Positions 7,519-16,850 of a DNA stretch of 64,000 nucleotides are shown in pieces. The translations under genes and the position numbers were made by a program. The stretch comes from Micromonospora chaiyaphumensis (GTDB lineage Bacteria > Actinomycetota > Actinomycetes > Mycobacteriales > Micromonosporaceae), in NCBI RefSeq assembly GCF_900091435.1, contig NZ_FMCS01000006.1, positions 212,057-276,056 on the forward strand, read 5' to 3'. A model generated the notes under the pieces. It was not told the origin of the DNA and ran no database searches. It saw nothing but the letters and a program-made list of their open reading frames with translations. Numbering within the stretch: position 1 is the first letter of the stretch; each line of letters starts with the position of its first letter.

Positions 7519-9336
7519 TCAGGGCTGGTCGAGCCGGCCGGACGGCGTGGTCGGGAACGGGAAGCCACCCCCGGTGCCGGGGGAGCTCGGCGTCGCGCCC
7601 GGCGACGGAGTGCCGGGGCTGGCGCTGTCGGTCGGCTCGGGGAGCGGGGTGTCCACCTCGATCGTCACCGTCTCGCCCTTGGGCAGCTTGGTGCCGGCGC
7701 GCGGGCTCTGGGCACTGACCTTGCCCGCCTGGTCCGCGGGCACCTCGTCGCCGTCCCGGACGCGAACCTCGTAGCCGGCTTCCTTCAGCCGCTGCTCCGC
7801 CTGGTCCCGGGTGTAGCCCTTGACGTTGGGCACCTCGTTCACGTTGCCCTTCGAGACCTCGAGGGTCACCGTGCTGCCCTCGGCCACCGAGCTGCCCTCT
7901 TCGGGCGTCACGGCGACGACCTGACCCTCCGACTCGCTGCTGTTGACCTCCTTGCGATTCACGACGAGCTTCAGGTCCTTGAGGCGATCCTCGGCGCTCT
8001 TGAAGGTGCTGCCCTTGAGACCAGAAGGGATCTCCACTACGGGCTTGCCGCCGCAGATCTGGATCGTCACCGGGCTGTTCTTCGCCACCGACGCGCCCGA
8101 TTGCGGGTTCTGGGCGGCGACCGTGTTCTTCGTGCAGTCGCTGCTGAGCACCGGCTCGCCGAGCGTCACCCGCAACCCCGCCCGCTGGAGGTCGGCGGTC
8201 GCCACCGCCTGGCTCTTGCCCTCCAACGGCGGCACGGAGACCTTCTCGGCGCCGGTCTGGTTGAGCCAGAGCGCCGTGGCCAGGGCGATCACCGCGAGCA
8301 CGCCGAGCGCCGCGAAGGTGGCGATCACCCAGGCGGAGCTCTTGCGCTTGCGCGCGTCGCCGACCCGGGCGGGCGGCTGCTGGCGGGTCTGCGGGCCCAT
8401 GACCTGGGTCTGCTGGTAGCCGCCGCCGGCCCCGGCCGGCGCCATCGGCATGGTCTCCTCGGCCGGCATGACCGGGGTGGCCAGCACCGGCCGGCCCGCA
8501 GCGGCGCGGAGCAGGTCCGCCCGCATCTCGCCGGCGCTCTGGTAGCGGTTCAGCGGGTTCTTCGACAGCGCCTTGAGGACGATGGCGTCCACGGCGGGGT
8601 TGACGTCCGGGTTGATGGTGCTCGGGGTGGGCGGCTGCTCCCGTACGTGCTGGTAGGCGACGCTGACCGGGCTGTCCCCGACGAACGGCGGGTGCCCGCA
8701 GAGCAGCTCGAACAGCACGCAGCCGGCCGCGTAGACGTCGGACCGCGCATCGACCGCCTCGCCGCGCGCCTGCTCCGGCGAGAGGTACTGCGCCGTGCCG
8801 ATGACCGCGCTGGTCTGGGTCATGGTGGTGGCGCCGCTGGCCAGGGCCCGGGCGATGCCGAAGTCCATGACCTTGACCTGGCCGGTCTGGGTGAGCATCA
8901 CGTTGCCGGGCTTGATGTCCCGGTGGATGATCCCGTGCCGGTGGCTGAACTCCAGCGCCGCGCACATGTCGGCGCAGATCTCCAGCGCCCGGCGCGGCTG
9001 GAGCCGGCCCTCGGCGCCCAGCACCTCCTTGAGGGTCCGCCCGTTGACGAACTCCATCACGATGAACGGCAGTGTCTCGCCGGTCGGGGCGGTCTCCTCG
9101 CCGGTGTCGTACACCGCGACGATGGCCGGGTGGTTCAGCGAGGCGGCGTTCTGCGCCTCCCGGCGGAACCGCATCTGGAAGGTCGCGTCCCGGGCCAGGT
9201 CGGCGCGGAGCATCTTGATCGCGACATCCCGACCGAGCCGGAGATCGCGACCACGGTGCACCTCCGCCATGCCGCCGTAGCCGAGCAGCTCGCCGACCTG
9301 GTACCTGCCACCGAGCAGGCGGGCCTGCGCTGTCAT
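7519..9336 (-). CDS. pknB: PASTA-domain Ser/Thr protein kinase PknB
   Basis: A 605-residue receptor kinase. The kinase domain (about 11-275) has Lys41, HRD138-140, DFG158-160 and the activation-loop TMTQT at 171-175, where the M. tuberculosis enzyme autophosphorylates. A juxtamembrane segment follows, then one membrane helix (about 335-357) and three extracellular PASTA repeats (about 365-430, 431-498, 499-564), then a Pro/Ser/Gly-rich tail. The mycobacterial enzyme has four PASTA repeats. PASTA domains sense muropeptides or lipid II, and the kinase controls cell-wall synthesis and division. It overlaps pknA by 4 nt and is the last gene of the minus-strand operon. Confidence 0.96.
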   Translation of the reverse strand: MTAQARLLGGRYQVGELLGYGGMAEVHRGRDLRLGRDVAIKMLRADLARDATFQMRFRREAQNAASLNHPAIVAVYDTGEETAPTGETLPFIVMEFVNGRTLKEVLGAEGRLQPRRALEICADMCAALEFSHRHGIIHRDIKPGNVMLTQTGQVKVMDFGIARALASGATTMTQTSAVIGTAQYLSPEQARGEAVDARSDVYAAGCVLFELLCGHPPFVGDSPVSVAYQHVREQPPTPSTINPDVNPAVDAIVLKALSKNPLNRYQSAGEMRADLLRAAAGRPVLATPVMPAEETMPMAPAGAGGGYQQTQVMGPQTRQQPPARVGDARKRKSSAWVIATFAALGVLAVIALATALWLNQTGAEKVSVPPLEGKSQAVATADLQRAGLRVTLGEPVLSSDCTKNTVAAQNPQSGASVAKNSPVTIQICGGKPVVEIPSGLKGSTFKSAEDRLKDLKLVVNRKEVNSSESEGQVVAVTPEEGSSVAEGSTVTLEVSKGNVNEVPNVKGYTRDQAEQRLKEAGYEVRVRDGDEVPADQAGKVSAQSPRAGTKLPKGETVTIEVDTPLPEPTDSASPGTPSPGATPSSPGTGGGFPFPTTPSGRLDQP

Positions 9337-10691
9337 CGCGTCTCTCGTCCTTCGCTCGTCGTCGTCTCGCCGGCAGCCGGCTGGAGCCGTACCCCACGAC
9401 GGTACGACGTGGGAACCGCATAGTCGCCCCCGTGGGCCCGCACCGCGCCGGAGGTCACGCTCACCGGAACGAGCGCGCCGGGGTCACCGGCTGCCGCGTT
9501 CTTCCGGTAGTAGTACGAAATCACGCCCGAGCAGAGCACGACCAGCACGGCCACCACGATGGCGGCCACCCAGCGCCCGGCTGTGGAGCGGCGGGGTGCC
9601 GGCGGCGGCGGAGCGACCGGCGGCCGGGCGTACCCGAGCGGGTTGTGCTGCCGGGGCGGTGGGACGGCCGCCGCGCCGCGCGGCGCCACCGGGGGGCGGG
9701 GCGGCGGGGCGGGCTGCGCCACGGCGGCCGGGCGGGCCGCCACCGGCGGGCGGGCGGCCACCGCGGGCGGGTGGGGCTGCGGCCGCGTGGCCGTGGGGAC
9801 CTGCGCGCGGGCCGCCGGCGCGGCCGGCGAGGCGGGTACGCCGGAGATGGGGCGGCCGCCCCGCGCCTGCTGCGACAGGGCGAGCTTGGCCTGCCGGGCG
9901 ACGCTCGCCAGGGCGGCGGCGCTGGGCCAGCGGGCCGCCGGGTCCTTCGCGAGGGCCCGCTCGACGATGGCCCGGACCTGCGGCGGGATGTCGGCGGGAA
10001 GCGGCCGGGGCGTCTCGCGCACGTGCTTCATGGCGATCTCGAGCGGGTTGTCCCCCTCGAACGGTCGCCGGCCGGCCAGGCACTGGTACGCGACCACGCC
10101 GAGCGCGTAGACGTCGGAGGCGGGGGTGGCGACGGCGCCGGTGGCCTGCTCGGGCGAGATGTAGGAGGCGGTGCCGAGCACCGAGCCGGCGGCGGTGAGC
10201 TGGCCGACCAGGTCGGAGCGGGCGATGCCGAAGTCGGTGAGCACCAGCGTGCCGTTCGGCCGGACCAGGAGGTTGCCGGGCTTCACGTCCCGGTGCACGA
10301 TGCCCTTCTCGTGCGCGGCGTGCAGCGCGTCGGCGGCCTGGGCCAGCAGGGCCATGGTGCGGGCCGGGGTGAGCCGGCCGACCCGGCTCAGCGTCGAGGA
10401 GAGCGCGTCGCCCTCCACGTACTCCATGACCAGGAAGGCGATCTGCTGGTCGCTGCCGAAGTCGTAGACGTCGACCACGCCGGGGTGGTTGATGGTGGCC
10501 ATGGTGCGCGCCTCGCCGCGGAACCGCTCGGCGAAGCCCGGCTCGTCGAGCAGAGCGGGGAGCAGGCTCTTGACAGCGACGGTACGGCCCAGCACCTGGT
10601 CGGTGCCGCGCCAGACGTCACCCATGCCACCGCTGGCGATCCGCTCGTCGAGGCGGTAGCGGTTGCCGAGCTGCACACCCGGGCTGAGCAT
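9333..10691 (-). CDS. pknA: Ser/Thr protein kinase PknA
   Basis: A 452-residue membrane kinase. The kinase domain (about 11-270) has Lys41, HRD133-135 and DFG153-155. A long Pro/Ala-rich linker (about 285-375) leads to one membrane helix (about 380-400) and a short extracellular tail without PASTA repeats. PknA acts with PknB on shape and division proteins. The stop overlaps the pknB start by 4 nt, and the gene starts 1 nt after the pbpA stop, so translation is coupled along the operon. Confidence 0.95.
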   Translation of the reverse strand: MLSPGVQLGNRYRLDERIASGGMGDVWRGTDQVLGRTVAVKSLLPALLDEPGFAERFRGEARTMATINHPGVVDVYDFGSDQQIAFLVMEYVEGDALSSTLSRVGRLTPARTMALLAQAADALHAAHEKGIVHRDVKPGNLLVRPNGTLVLTDFGIARSDLVGQLTAAGSVLGTASYISPEQATGAVATPASDVYALGVVAYQCLAGRRPFEGDNPLEIAMKHVRETPRPLPADIPPQVRAIVERALAKDPAARWPSAAALASVARQAKLALSQQARGGRPISGVPASPAAPAARAQVPTATRPQPHPPAVAARPPVAARPAAVAQPAPPPRPPVAPRGAAAVPPPRQHNPLGYARPPVAPPPPAPRRSTAGRWVAAIVVAVLVVLCSGVISYYYRKNAAAGDPGALVPVSVTSGAVRAHGGDYAVPTSYRRGVRLQPAAGETTTSEGRETR

Positions 10692-10692
10692 G

Positions 10693-12195
10693 TCAGCGGC
10701 CTTCCGCGATGGCCGCCGCCATGATCCGGCCGCCGATCCGGGCCGCCTCGGCGCTGCCGCCGCTGCCCGCCTGCTCCAGCTCCACGCACACCGCCGAGAC
10801 CGGGGTGCCGTTCTTGTCCAGGGCGAAGCCGATGAACCAGCCGTGGTCGGGGGTGTTCGGGCCGGACTGGGCCGTGCCGGTCTTGCCGCCCACGGTGTAG
10901 CCCTCGATGGCGGCCTTCCGGCCGGTGCCCTCTTTGACCACGTTGACCATCATGTCCCGCAGGTCGCCGGCGACCTGACCACTGACCGGCTGGCGCAGCT
11001 CGCGCGGCTTCGCGGCGTCGTAGACGGTGGTGCGGTCCGGGCCGAGCAGCTGCTTGACCAGGTAGGGCCGCATCTGGCTGCCGCCGTTGGCGACCGTGGC
11101 GGCGATGAGCGCGCCCTGCAGCGGGGTCATCCGCACGTCGCGCTGGCCGATGGAGGACTGGGCCAGGGCGGCCGGGTCGGTGCCGCCACCCGGCGCGGTC
11201 ATCTCACCGGTGCGGCTGGCCGCCACCGGCAGGCCGCCCTTCTCGCCGGACTCGCCCACAGAGAGGTCGTCCTGCTCGAAGCCGAACTGGCGGGCCTTCT
11301 CCTTGATCTTGTCCGCGCCGAGCCGGACGCCGAGCTGGGCGAAGCCGGTGTTGCAGGAATCCGTCACCGCTTCCCGCAGCGTGACCTGGGCCTCCGGGCA
11401 GATCGACGGGGCGGCGTTGCGGATCGGCTGGCCGGAGGTGGGCGGCGTGTAGCTCGACCCGGCGGGGATCTCGGTCTGCTGGGTGACGCCGTTCTCCAGC
11501 GCCGCCGCGGCCACCACGATCTTGAAGGTGGAGCCGGGCGGCAGGGTCTCGGCGAGCGCCCGGTTCGCCAGCGGCCGATCCTTGTCCTTGTCGAGCTTGT
11601 TGTATTCCGCCGTGGCCTCGTTGGTGTCGTGGCTGGCCAGCGGGTTCGGGTCGAAGCTCGGCATGGACACCAGGGCCTGCACGGCCCCGGTCCGCGGGTC
11701 GATGGCGATGGCCGCACCCCGCCTGGCCCCGACCTGGTTGTCGTTGAGCTGCTTGTACGCCGTCTCCTGGGCCCGCTTGGACAGCGTCAGCAGCACGTTG
11801 CCGCCACCGGTCTGGTCGCCGGTGAACATGTCCTTGATCCGGTTGGCGATGAGCTGGTCGCTGGTGCCGGCGAGGAAGTCGTTCTCCAGCCGTTCGATGC
11901 CGGTGTCGCCCAGGTTGACCGGCTTGTAGCCGAGCACGTGCGCGTACATGGCCCCGCCGGGATAGCTGCGCTGGAACTTCAGCTTCCCGCTGGTCTCCTT
12001 GCTGAGCGCGACGGCGGTGCCGCCGACCTCGATGTTGCCGCGCTTGCGCTCATATTCGGCGACCTGGACCCGGCCGTTGTAGTCGCTGTTGCGGTATTCG
12101 TCGGCCTTGTAGGCCTGGATCCAGTTCAGGTTGGCGAAGAGCAGCCCGAAAAGGATCATGACGACGACGCCGACGCGGCGCAGGGGTGCGTTCAC
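10693..12195 (-). CDS. pbpA: Class B penicillin-binding transpeptidase PbpA
   Basis: A 500-residue peptidoglycan DD-transpeptidase. It has an N-terminal membrane anchor (about 8-26), a dimerisation/pedestal region and the transpeptidase domain with S222-T-F-K225, S280-C-N282 and K438-T-G440. The length is close to mycobacterial PbpA. It crosslinks peptidoglycan in septal or elongation complexes and works with RodA, whose gene overlaps its start by 4 nt. Regulation through PknA/PknB and the FHA proteins encoded in the same operon is known for the orthologous system. Confidence 0.95.
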   Translation of the reverse strand: MNAPLRRVGVVVMILFGLLFANLNWIQAYKADEYRNSDYNGRVQVAEYERKRGNIEVGGTAVALSKETSGKLKFQRSYPGGAMYAHVLGYKPVNLGDTGIERLENDFLAGTSDQLIANRIKDMFTGDQTGGGNVLLTLSKRAQETAYKQLNDNQVGARRGAAIAIDPRTGAVQALVSMPSFDPNPLASHDTNEATAEYNKLDKDKDRPLANRALAETLPPGSTFKIVVAAAALENGVTQQTEIPAGSSYTPPTSGQPIRNAAPSICPEAQVTLREAVTDSCNTGFAQLGVRLGADKIKEKARQFGFEQDDLSVGESGEKGGLPVAASRTGEMTAPGGGTDPAALAQSSIGQRDVRMTPLQGALIAATVANGGSQMRPYLVKQLLGPDRTTVYDAAKPRELRQPVSGQVAGDLRDMMVNVVKEGTGRKAAIEGYTVGGKTGTAQSGPNTPDHGWFIGFALDKNGTPVSAVCVELEQAGSGGSAEAARIGGRIMAAAIAEGR

Positions 12196-13682
12196 GGCCG
12201 GATCACCTCCGTGGGGGCACCGTGCAGCTGCTCCGGCGGGCCCCCCGACGGCCGGGCCGCCGGGCCGCCGCCTCCGGTCACCGGCCGGCGGGCGCCGTCG
12301 GAGACCCGGAGCAGCACCGCGATGAGCAGCCAGTTCGCCATCAGCGAGGAGCCACCGGCGGAGAGGAACGGGGTGGTCTGGCCGGTCAGCGGGATGAGCT
12401 TGCTGATCCCGCCGACGATCACGAAGACCTGGAGGCCCAGGGTGAAGGCCAGGCCGCCGGCGAGCAGCTTGCCGAACGAGTCCCGGACCGCCAGCGCGGC
12501 ACGCAGCCCCCGCTCGACGATCAGCAGGTAGACCACCAGCAGCGCGGAGAGCCCGAACAGGCCGATCTCCTCACCGATGCCGGCGAAGATGAAGTCGGTC
12601 TGCACCTCGGGCAGCAGGGTCGGCTGGCCGCCGCCCGGGCCGGCCCCGAACAGGCCGCCGGTGCCGAGCGTGAGCAGGCCCTGGACGAGCTGGTAGCCCC
12701 GGTCGTACGGCTCGGCGAAGGGGTCCAGCCAGATCTGCGCCCGGTCGTAGAAGTTGGCGAACGGGCCGCCCACCGTGCTGCCCAGCACGTACGCCAGGTA
12801 GGCGCCGCCGAAGAACAGGATCAGGCCGATGAGCAGCCAGCTCACCCGTTCGGTGGCGATGTAGAGCGTCACCACGAACATGCCGAAGTAGAGCAGCGAC
12901 GTGCCCAGGTCCTTCTCGAAGACCAGCACCAGGAGGCTGATCAGCCAGACCACGAGGACCGGGCCGAGGTCCCGGCCGCGCGGGAAGTCGACGCCGAGCA
13001 CCCGGCGGCTGGCCAGCGAGAGCACCTCGCGCTTGCGGACCAGGTAGTAGGCGAAGAAGGCGAGCAGGGCCAGCTTGGCGAACTCACCCGGCTGGATCGA
13101 GAACCCGCCGAGGCGGATCCACAGCTTCGCGCCGTTGATCTCGGAGAACCGCCCCGGCAGCACCGCCGGGATCATCACCAGCACGATGCCGGCCAGACCC
13201 AGGGTGTACGCGTAGCGCGACAGCGAGCGGTGGTCCCGCATGATCGCCAGCAGGGCGGCGGCGAGGATCACCGCGCCCAGCGTCCAGGCGAGCTGGCGGC
13301 CGCCGGTGCCGGCGAAGATGGCGAGGCTCTCCCGCTGCTCGGGAGCGGCCTTCGCCAGGTCGTAGCGGCGCAGGAAGCCCACGCCGATGCCGTTGAGCAG
13401 GGCGACCGCCGGCAGCAGCGCCGGGTCGGCGAACGGCGCCAGCCACCGGATCACCAGGTGCAGGCCCAGGAAGACCAACCCCAGCGCGGCGGCCGGGATC
13501 CAGAAGTCCGGGGTGACGGTGTCCAGCACGTTGGCCTCGACCGTCGCCGCGTACGCCGCCACCAGGACCATGGCGAGCAGGAGCAGGGACAGCTCGGCGT
13601 TGCGCCGGGACCGGGCCAGGCGCACGCCGGGCTGCTCGCCCGTCGAGGCGGGCGAGGCGGCCGGTGCGGCGGCTGCGGTCAC
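12192..13682 (-). CDS. rodA: SEDS peptidoglycan glycosyltransferase RodA/FtsW family
   Basis: A 496-residue polytopic membrane protein with about ten to twelve helices and SEDS family motifs: SIQPGEFAKLALLAFFAYYLV, FEKDLGTSLLYFG, DRGYQLVQGLLTLGTGGLFG and TGQTTPFLSAGGSS. SEDS proteins polymerise glycan strands from lipid II together with a class B PBP, here PbpA encoded just downstream. GTG 13682 is used because the following residues form the cytoplasmic N-terminus before the first helix. A 28-nt gap separates it from pstP. Confidence 0.95.
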   Translation of the reverse strand: MTAAAAPAASPASTGEQPGVRLARSRRNAELSLLLLAMVLVAAYAATVEANVLDTVTPDFWIPAAALGLVFLGLHLVIRWLAPFADPALLPAVALLNGIGVGFLRRYDLAKAAPEQRESLAIFAGTGGRQLAWTLGAVILAAALLAIMRDHRSLSRYAYTLGLAGIVLVMIPAVLPGRFSEINGAKLWIRLGGFSIQPGEFAKLALLAFFAYYLVRKREVLSLASRRVLGVDFPRGRDLGPVLVVWLISLLVLVFEKDLGTSLLYFGMFVVTLYIATERVSWLLIGLILFFGGAYLAYVLGSTVGGPFANFYDRAQIWLDPFAEPYDRGYQLVQGLLTLGTGGLFGAGPGGGQPTLLPEVQTDFIFAGIGEEIGLFGLSALLVVYLLIVERGLRAALAVRDSFGKLLAGGLAFTLGLQVFVIVGGISKLIPLTGQTTPFLSAGGSSLMANWLLIAVLLRVSDGARRPVTGGGGPAARPSGGPPEQLHGAPTEVIRP

Positions 13683-13710
13683 GGACGTGTCCTCGGGATC
13701 GAGCCGGTGC

Positions 13711-15171
13711 TCACTCGGGCGACCGGCAGCCGGTCGGGTCGACCGGCGAGACCGTGTCGGAGGGGACGGCGTCGGGCGTGGTGGTCGGCGTCGCCGTGGG
13801 CGTCGTGCCCGGGGTGGCGGTGGCCGTGGCCGTGGCCGTGCCCGTGGCCGGCGGGGCGGCGCTGCCGCTGATCGCCGGGGCCAGCGAGCCGCCGGTCACG
13901 GACGGGGTCGGGGTCGGGGTGGCCGCACCCGCCGTCGGGCTGGGCGGGCACAGCGGCTTCAGGTTCGGGTTGGCCGGGTCGTCGCTGGTCAGCTCGGCCA
14001 GCCGGCGCTCGGCGTCCGGCTCGCTGCGCGCCTGGATGCCCTGCTTGACCTGCTCCTGGGCGGCCTGGGTGAGGTCGTCGAGCTTGGCGTCGCTGGTGGC
14101 GTGCACGTTGGACAGGTCGAGCCCGGCGACCTGGCCCGGGACCCCGCGGAACACGGCGAGCTGCCCGTCGTCGGTGGCGCCGACGTAGTACTGCCGCTGC
14201 GTGTAGCTCCACCCACCGAACAGGCCGCCGCCGACGATGACCAGCAGCGCCAGCAGCATGGCCGCGGTGCGCAGCGGGTGCCCACGCCGTCGCTCGGGCT
14301 CGTCGTGGTTGTCGGTCGGTTCCTCCGGCGCGGGCGCGCGGGGAGCCGACAGCGCCGAGGCGCGGGCCGCCGGGGTGGAGACGTCGGCCGAGGTGGCCAT
14401 CCCGCGGTCCCGGGCGGCGGCGCCGCCGACGATCGGGGAAGCCTCGACGATGTCCTGGTCGGTGGCGTCGGCGATGATCACGGTGATGTTGTCCGGGCCG
14501 CCACCGCGCAGGGCGAGCTGCACGAGGCGCTCCACGCACTGCTGCGGGTCCGTGTACTCCCGCATGGTGTCGCCGATGGTGTCCGCGCTCACCACGCCGG
14601 AGAGGCCGTCCGAGCAGATCAGGTAGCGGTCACCCGGGAGCACCTGCCGGACGCTGTATTCCGGGTCGATGTCCCGGCCGTCCAGAGCGCGGGTGAGCAG
14701 CGAGCGCTGGGGGTGGCTGCTCGCCTCCTCCGCGCTGATCCGGCCCTCGTCGACGAGCATCTGGACGTACGTGTCGTCCTTCGTGATCTGGGCGAACTCA
14801 CCGTTGCGCAGGAGATAGGCCCGCGAGTCACCGATGTGGACCATGCCGAGCTTGCTGCCCGAGAAGAGGGTCGCGGTGAGCGTGGTGCCCATCCCCTCCA
14901 GCTGCGGGTTGGCGTCCACGGTGTCGCGGAGCTGTTGGTTGGCGGTGCCGACGGCGGAACGCAGCGCGTCGACGAGGGCGTCCCCGGGGACGTCCTCGTC
15001 CAGGGGCGCCATGGCACCGATGACGATGTTGCTGGCGACGTCACCGGCGGCCATGCCGCCCATGCCGTCGGCAACGGCAAGAAGCCGCGGCCCGGCGTAG
15101 ACGGAATCCTGGTTCCCGTCTCGGATCAGACCGCGGTCACTGTGGGCCGCATAGCGCAGGGTCAGAGTCAT
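13711..15171 (-). CDS. pstP: PP2C-type Ser/Thr protein phosphatase PstP
   Basis: A 486-residue membrane phosphatase. The PP2C domain (about 1-240) has RDGNQDS, the metal-binding D35-G-M-G-G, SDGL at about 188-191 and GPDN at about 225-228. A linker leads to one membrane helix (about 303-323), an extracellular helical segment, and a Thr/Pro/Ala-rich tail with repeated Ala-Thr residues. It removes phosphate from PknA, PknB and their substrates. Its start overlaps the fhaB stop by 4 nt. Confidence 0.95.
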   Translation of the reverse strand: MTLTLRYAAHSDRGLIRDGNQDSVYAGPRLLAVADGMGGMAAGDVASNIVIGAMAPLDEDVPGDALVDALRSAVGTANQQLRDTVDANPQLEGMGTTLTATLFSGSKLGMVHIGDSRAYLLRNGEFAQITKDDTYVQMLVDEGRISAEEASSHPQRSLLTRALDGRDIDPEYSVRQVLPGDRYLICSDGLSGVVSADTIGDTMREYTDPQQCVERLVQLALRGGGPDNITVIIADATDQDIVEASPIVGGAAARDRGMATSADVSTPAARASALSAPRAPAPEEPTDNHDEPERRRGHPLRTAAMLLALLVIVGGGLFGGWSYTQRQYYVGATDDGQLAVFRGVPGQVAGLDLSNVHATSDAKLDDLTQAAQEQVKQGIQARSEPDAERRLAELTSDDPANPNLKPLCPPSPTAGAATPTPTPSVTGGSLAPAISGSAAPPATGTATATATATPGTTPTATPTTTPDAVPSDTVSPVDPTGCRSPE

Positions 15172-15653
15172 GGCCGTAATTCGAGGGAAGTGCGGCCGAT
15201 CCGGATCGGCACGCCGAGGGGGACGGGGGTTGGTCCGGTGACCTTAGCGCGATCCAGGTAGGTGCCGTTAGTCGATCCGAGGTCCTCGACGAACCACTGC
15301 CCCTCGCGCGGCACGAGCCGGGCGTGCCGCGCCGAGGCGTAGTCGTCGGTGATCACCAGCGTGGAGTCCTCGGCCCGACCGATGGTGATCTGAGCCTCGC
15401 CGAGGGTGATCCGGGTGCCGGCCAGCTGGCCGGCGGTGACCACCAGCTGGTGCGCCGCCCTGCCCCGCTTCACCTTCGCCGGCTTCGCCGGCTGCCCGGT
15501 CGAGGCCCCGACCGCGCGCGGGGCGGCCACCAGGCGGCCCGACCGGGCCCCCGCGAAGAGGTCCCGCCGGATCACGCCGACCACCGTGAACACGAAGATC
15601 CACAGCAGGATGAGGAACCCGAACCGGGCGACGGTGATGACGAGTTCCGGCAA
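15168..15653 (-). CDS. fhaB: FHA domain membrane protein FhaB (FipA)
   Basis: A 161-residue protein. One N-terminal membrane helix (about 7-27) is followed by a basic linker and a C-terminal FHA domain (about 75-160) with ITIGRAEDS, SARHARL and GSTNGTYL. FHA domains bind phosphothreonine; FhaB/FipA links PknA/PknB signalling to FtsZ and wall synthesis in mycobacteria. The start is TTG 15653, 6 nt after the fhaA stop. There is no better ATG or GTG, and the helix begins at once. Confidence 0.92.
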   Translation of the reverse strand: MPELVITVARFGFLILLWIFVFTVVGVIRRDLFAGARSGRLVAAPRAVGASTGQPAKPAKVKRGRAAHQLVVTAGQLAGTRITLGEAQITIGRAEDSTLVITDDYASARHARLVPREGQWFVEDLGSTNGTYLDRAKVTGPTPVPLGVPIRIGRTSLELRP

Positions 15654-15659
15654 CGGGGG

Positions 15660-16421
15660 TCAGCCGTCCACGCGGAAGGTCAGGGTGGTCGTGCCCAGCT
15701 GGATCATGTCGCCCGGGTTGAGGGCGACCGCGGAGACGCGCTGGCCGTTGACCATCGTGCCGTTGGTGGAGCCGAGGTCGGTCAGCACGACCTGGCCGCC
15801 GTCGAAGTCCAGCCGGGCGTGGCGGCGGGAGATGCCGACGTCGGGCAGGCGCAGGTTGGCCTGGTCGCCGCGGCCGATCACCGTCGAGCCCATCTGGAGG
15901 GGGTAGGTGCGGCCGTCGCCGGAGACCAGGCGGACGTTGCGGCCGGCACCGTGCCCCGGCGGCGGGCCGTAGCCGCCACCCTGGTCGTAGGCGGGGTAGG
16001 CCGGGCCGGCGTCGTAGCCGCCGGGCGCGGAGACCGGGGCGACGTCGCCGCCGGTGTAGACCTCCGCGGTGACCCGGAACATGCCGGTGTCCAGCCCCTC
16101 ACCACGCTCGACCTCGACGATCACGTCGCCGTAGACCGTCCACGCCTGCTCGCCGATGAACTCCGCCTGCGACTGGGCCAGTTCCTGGGCCAGCGCGGCG
16201 GCGTACGGCGCCAGCCGACTGTGGTCGTACGGCGAGAGATCGATCACGTAGCGGTTGGGCACCAACGTGCGCCCACCGGCCAGGATCGCCTTGTGCGCCT
16301 CGGCCTCCCGCTGCATGGCGTTGAGGATCTCCACGGGGTGGACCACCCCTTTGAAGACCTTGGCGAAGGCCCCCTCGACCAGGCCTTCCAGACGCTTCTC
16401 GAAGCGTTGCAGCACGCTCAC
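15660..16421 (-). CDS. fhaA: FHA domain protein FhaA (DUF3662-FHA)
   Basis: A 253-residue protein. The N-terminal DUF3662 domain (about 1-115, beginning SVLQRFEKRLEGLVEGAFAK) is joined by a Gly/Pro/Tyr-rich linker to a C-terminal FHA domain (about 163-252) with STVIGRGDQANLRLPD, GISRRHARLDF and GSTNGTMV. FhaA binds phosphorylated MviN/MurJ and PknB in mycobacteria and restrains wall synthesis. GTG 16421 is chosen because the family begins there and GAGGAGG lies just upstream; the longer frame to 16652 has no homologous sequence. It is the first gene of the minus-strand operon. Confidence 0.94.
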   Translation of the reverse strand: MSVLQRFEKRLEGLVEGAFAKVFKGVVHPVEILNAMQREAEAHKAILAGGRTLVPNRYVIDLSPYDHSRLAPYAAALAQELAQSQAEFIGEQAWTVYGDVIVEVERGEGLDTGMFRVTAEVYTGGDVAPVSAPGGYDAGPAYPAYDQGGGYGPPPGHGAGRNVRLVSGDGRTYPLQMGSTVIGRGDQANLRLPDVGISRRHARLDFDGGQVVLTDLGSTNGTMVNGQRVSAVALNPGDMIQLGTTTLTFRVDG

Positions 16422-16547
16422 CGGCTCCTCCTCGGGTCCCGAGGCAATGATGGTATCCGGACACCGCCTCCGCAGCTCACACGCCGCTCGGCCGGCAGCC
16501 GGCGGCCCGTTCGTGACCAGCCCCGCGGACGTGCTAAAGTTTCGTCC

Positions 16548-16572
16548 GCCACGAACGGTGATCGCTCGTGGC
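16548..16572. promoter_or_regulatory. Inverted repeat upstream of fhaA
   Basis: GCCACGAACG, 5-nt spacer, CGCTCGTGGC: a 10-bp inverted repeat with one mismatch in the 236-bp gap between fhaA and the tRNA. It lies where the operon promoter should be and could be an operator or a small hairpin. The rest of the gap shows no gene. Confidence 0.35.
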
Positions 16573-16657
16573 GATGACCGGGAACAGCGTAATATGTCCG
16601 GGCACCCGCCGCAGGCGGCGGGAGCGGGATGAGATACGGTGTTGCAGGTCAAGCCAC

Positions 16658-16743
16658 GGGGAAGTGGCGGAATGGCAGACGCGCACGGTTCAGGTCCGTG
16701 TGCCCGAAAGGGCGTGGGGGTTCAACTCCCCCCTTCCCCACCA
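16658..16743 (+). tRNA. tRNA-Leu (anticodon CAG)
   Basis: Complete class II tRNA. The 7-bp acceptor stem GGGGAAG/CTTCCCC is followed by discriminator A and an encoded CCA. The anticodon stem CACGG/CCGTG holds loop TTCAGGT with anticodon CAG at 16691-16693. A long variable arm (CCCGAAAGGG) and a T-loop TTCAACT are present. It reads CUG, the dominant Leu codon in this genome. A TACGGT -10-like sequence lies at 16635-16640. Confidence 0.97.
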
Positions 16744-16746
16744 TCA

Positions 16747-16775
16747 CGAGGGCTCCGCAATCAGCGGGGCCCTCG
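16747..16775 (+). terminator. Hairpin terminator after tRNA-Leu
   Basis: Arms CGAGGGCTCCGC and GCGGGGCCCTCG (12 bp, one G-U pair) with a 5-nt loop, 3 nt after the tRNA. Confidence 0.8.
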
Positions 16776-16805
16776 CGCCATATCGGGGCGTGCCGGACAT
16801 CACGC

Positions 16806-16811
16806 TATGCT
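16806..16811 (+). promoter_or_regulatory. -10 box for the epimerase-wecG operon
   Basis: TATGCT. Transcription would begin near 16818, downstream of the ATG at 16815, which supports GTG 16851 (with AGGAG) as the real start. Confidence 0.4.
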
Positions 16812-16850
16812 CCGATGGTTTCCCTGCCCCCGATGGACCAGGAGTGGCGT

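Noticed and set aside
16629..16850. Extended N-terminus of the epimerase reading through tRNA-Leu
   Set aside because: The frame overlaps the tRNA and its terminator; the promoter and ribosome site place the start at 16851.
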